Shown here: positions 63,140 through 64,000 of the stretch, one piece after another
Position numbering within the stretch: position 1 is the first letter of the stretch
Layout: every line of letters begins with the position of its first letter
Assembly (NCBI GenBank): GCA_937859595.1
Contig: CALMAH010000023.1
Coordinates: 107,148-171,147 of the forward strand
DNA: 64,000 bases
DNA from: an uncultured Acidobacteriota bacterium
GTDB lineage: Bacteria; Acidobacteriota; Blastocatellia; Pyrinomonadales; Pyrinomonadaceae
Direction: 5' to 3'
The notes under the pieces: model-generated
Told to the model about the DNA's origin: nothing
Databases searched by the model: none
The model's input: the letters and a program-made list of their open reading frames with translations, nothing else
Translations under genes and position numbers: made by a program

Positions 63140-63192
63140 CCTGAAATGAGGGCTGGTAATGATCCCAGACAGATCGTTTCAGGCATTTTTTT
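63140..63192 (+). terminator. Possible terminator after the response regulator gene
   Basis: CCTGAAA (63140-63146) and TTTCAGG (63177-63183) can pair across a 30-base loop, followed by CATTTTTTT. The long loop lowers confidence, but position 57 bases after the stop codon fits. Confidence 0.45.
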
Positions 63193-63286
63193 GTTACGCT
63201 CCAGTCATTTTGATGTTATAAGTGTACCATCCGAGCGGTGATCTTCGACTCTTATCCTCCTCACTCACCACTCGTAACTTGACATT

Positions 63287-63913
63287 ATGGAATGGTTCTC
63301 GACGTTGACGCTGGCGCTGGGTTCTGCATGGACCAGCGGGATAAATCTCTATGCCACGGTCTCGGTGCTTGGCCTGCTGCAGCGGTTCGGCGGCGTAAAG
63401 CTGCCCGGCGGGCTTGATGTGCTCGACAATTGGTGGATCATCGGAATAGCGGGCGGGCTCTATATCGTAGAATTTTTTGCCGACAAGATACCGTATGTCG
63501 ACAGCGTCTGGGACGTGGTCCATACGTTTATCCGAGTTCCGGCAGGTGCGGTCGTTGCGTATGCTGCGGTCGCAGATATGGACCCGGCGGTCGTGATCCC
63601 GGCGACGCTCATCGGCGGCGGGTTCGCATTCGCTTCTCACGGCACCAAATCAGCTATCCGCGCCGGTGCAAATCTCTCGCCCGAACCTTTCTCAAACTGG
63701 ATCCTCTCGATCATTGAGGACGCGATCGCATTTGTCGGGACATTACTGGCCGTTTTTGCGCCGCTGATAATAGCCATCGTGCTGGCCCTGTTCACGCTCT
63801 TCTTTATCTGGTTCTTCCCAAAGATATTTCGTGCTGTCAGAAAGCTGTTTGCCGGCATCCGTGCGCTCTTTCGCGGTGAAAAAATGACCGAGGTGGCCCG
63901 CAAGGCAAGCTGA
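63287..63913 (+). CDS. DUF4126 family membrane protein
   Basis: A 208-residue inner-membrane protein. LTLALGSAWTSGINLYATVSVLGLLQRFG, LDNWWIIGIAGGLYIVEFFADKIPYVDSVWD, IRVPAGAVVAYA and AFASHGTKSAIRAGANLSPEPFSNWILS match DUF4126, predicted with four or five helices. The function is not known. The C-terminal helix (IIAIVLALFTLFFIWFFP) is followed by a basic tail. It starts 200 bases after the response regulator and is probably a separate transcript. Confidence 0.85.
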   Translation: MEWFSTLTLALGSAWTSGINLYATVSVLGLLQRFGGVKLPGGLDVLDNWWIIGIAGGLYIVEFFADKIPYVDSVWDVVHTFIRVPAGAVVAYAAVADMDPAVVIPATLIGGGFAFASHGTKSAIRAGANLSPEPFSNWILSIIEDAIAFVGTLLAVFAPLIIAIVLALFTLFFIWFFPKIFRAVRKLFAGIRALFRGEKMTEVARKAS

Positions 63914-63919
63914 TCGCGT

Positions 63920-63939
63920 CGTTCTATTATGGTAGAACG
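63920..63939. other. Hairpin after the DUF4126 gene
   Basis: CGTTCTA-TTATGG-TAGAACG is a perfect 7-bp stem six bases after the DUF4126 stop codon. It lacks a T run on the plus strand, so a terminator role is uncertain. Nothing codes clearly in the remaining 60 bases. Confidence 0.4.
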
Positions 63940-64000
63940 AAACCGAAAGGAGATGGGATGATGAATTAAACGGTGGCGGATGTACTCTGATGTTGGAAAA

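Overview
The window reads as a chromosomal segment of a Gram-negative, aerobic heterotroph, most likely an Acidobacteriota of the class Blastocatellia (Pyrinomonadales-like). This placement is inferred from gene content: an Oar-like TonB-dependent receptor with an N-terminal carboxypeptidase-regulatory domain, a single-gene Kgd-type 2-oxoglutarate dehydrogenase, a futalosine-pathway menaquinone gene, an HspR-controlled dnaK operon and several secreted proteins of unknown family. No rRNA is present to confirm it.

Layout. 1-6.8 kb: the 5' part of a secreted amidohydrolase, a DUF2071 gene, mqnE, an Imm32-like gene, a DUF4256 gene and a perR-katG peroxide-defence operon whose PerR box sits on the -10 element. 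7-15.7 kb: a sugar-nucleotide epimerase, an RDD membrane protein, ribH-nusB, the 1255-residue E2-E1 oxoglutarate dehydrogenase and a CapA-like lipoprotein. 15.7-20.0 kb: an accessory island holding a AAA ATPase with a C-terminal HTH and tandem terminators, two small or orphan genes, a class II tRNA with an aberrant anticodon arm and its own promoter, a transposase-type zinc-ribbon fragment and a dense array of short hairpins inside ~124-bp tandem repeats. 20-32 kb: a beta-helix surface protein, smc with an unusual acidic insertion in its head, a DUF4388 protein, ribA and the TonB receptor. 32.2-37.8 kb: stress block dnaK-dnaJ-(four-helix-bundle gene)-hspR with a HAIR-like operator on a strong promoter, then superoxide dismutase and a ferredoxin. 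37.8-45 kb: thioesterase, alpha/beta hydrolase, a GT-C glycosyltransferase operon ending in a 42-residue membrane protein, purF and a GT25 glycosyltransferase. 45-52 kb: a YdeP-type molybdoenzyme with fdhD, a DUF433/DUF5615 toxin-antitoxin-like pair, fumarylacetoacetase, and a RAYT/IS200-like transposase flanked by alternating REP hairpins. 52-64 kb: ruvC, psuG-lepB-rnc, secreted proteins, a penicillin-binding transpeptidase with a long disordered linker, a histidine kinase / OmpH-like / NtrC-type regulator operon and a DUF4126 membrane protein.

Most of the window is ordinary core metabolism and stress defence arranged in short operons. The parts that deserve attention are the island (unusual tRNA plus hairpin array), the REP/RAYT locus, the mobile-looking four-helix-bundle gene inserted in the chaperone operon, and the SMC head insertion. 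Functional calls rest on motifs and remembered family knowledge; no database search was run.
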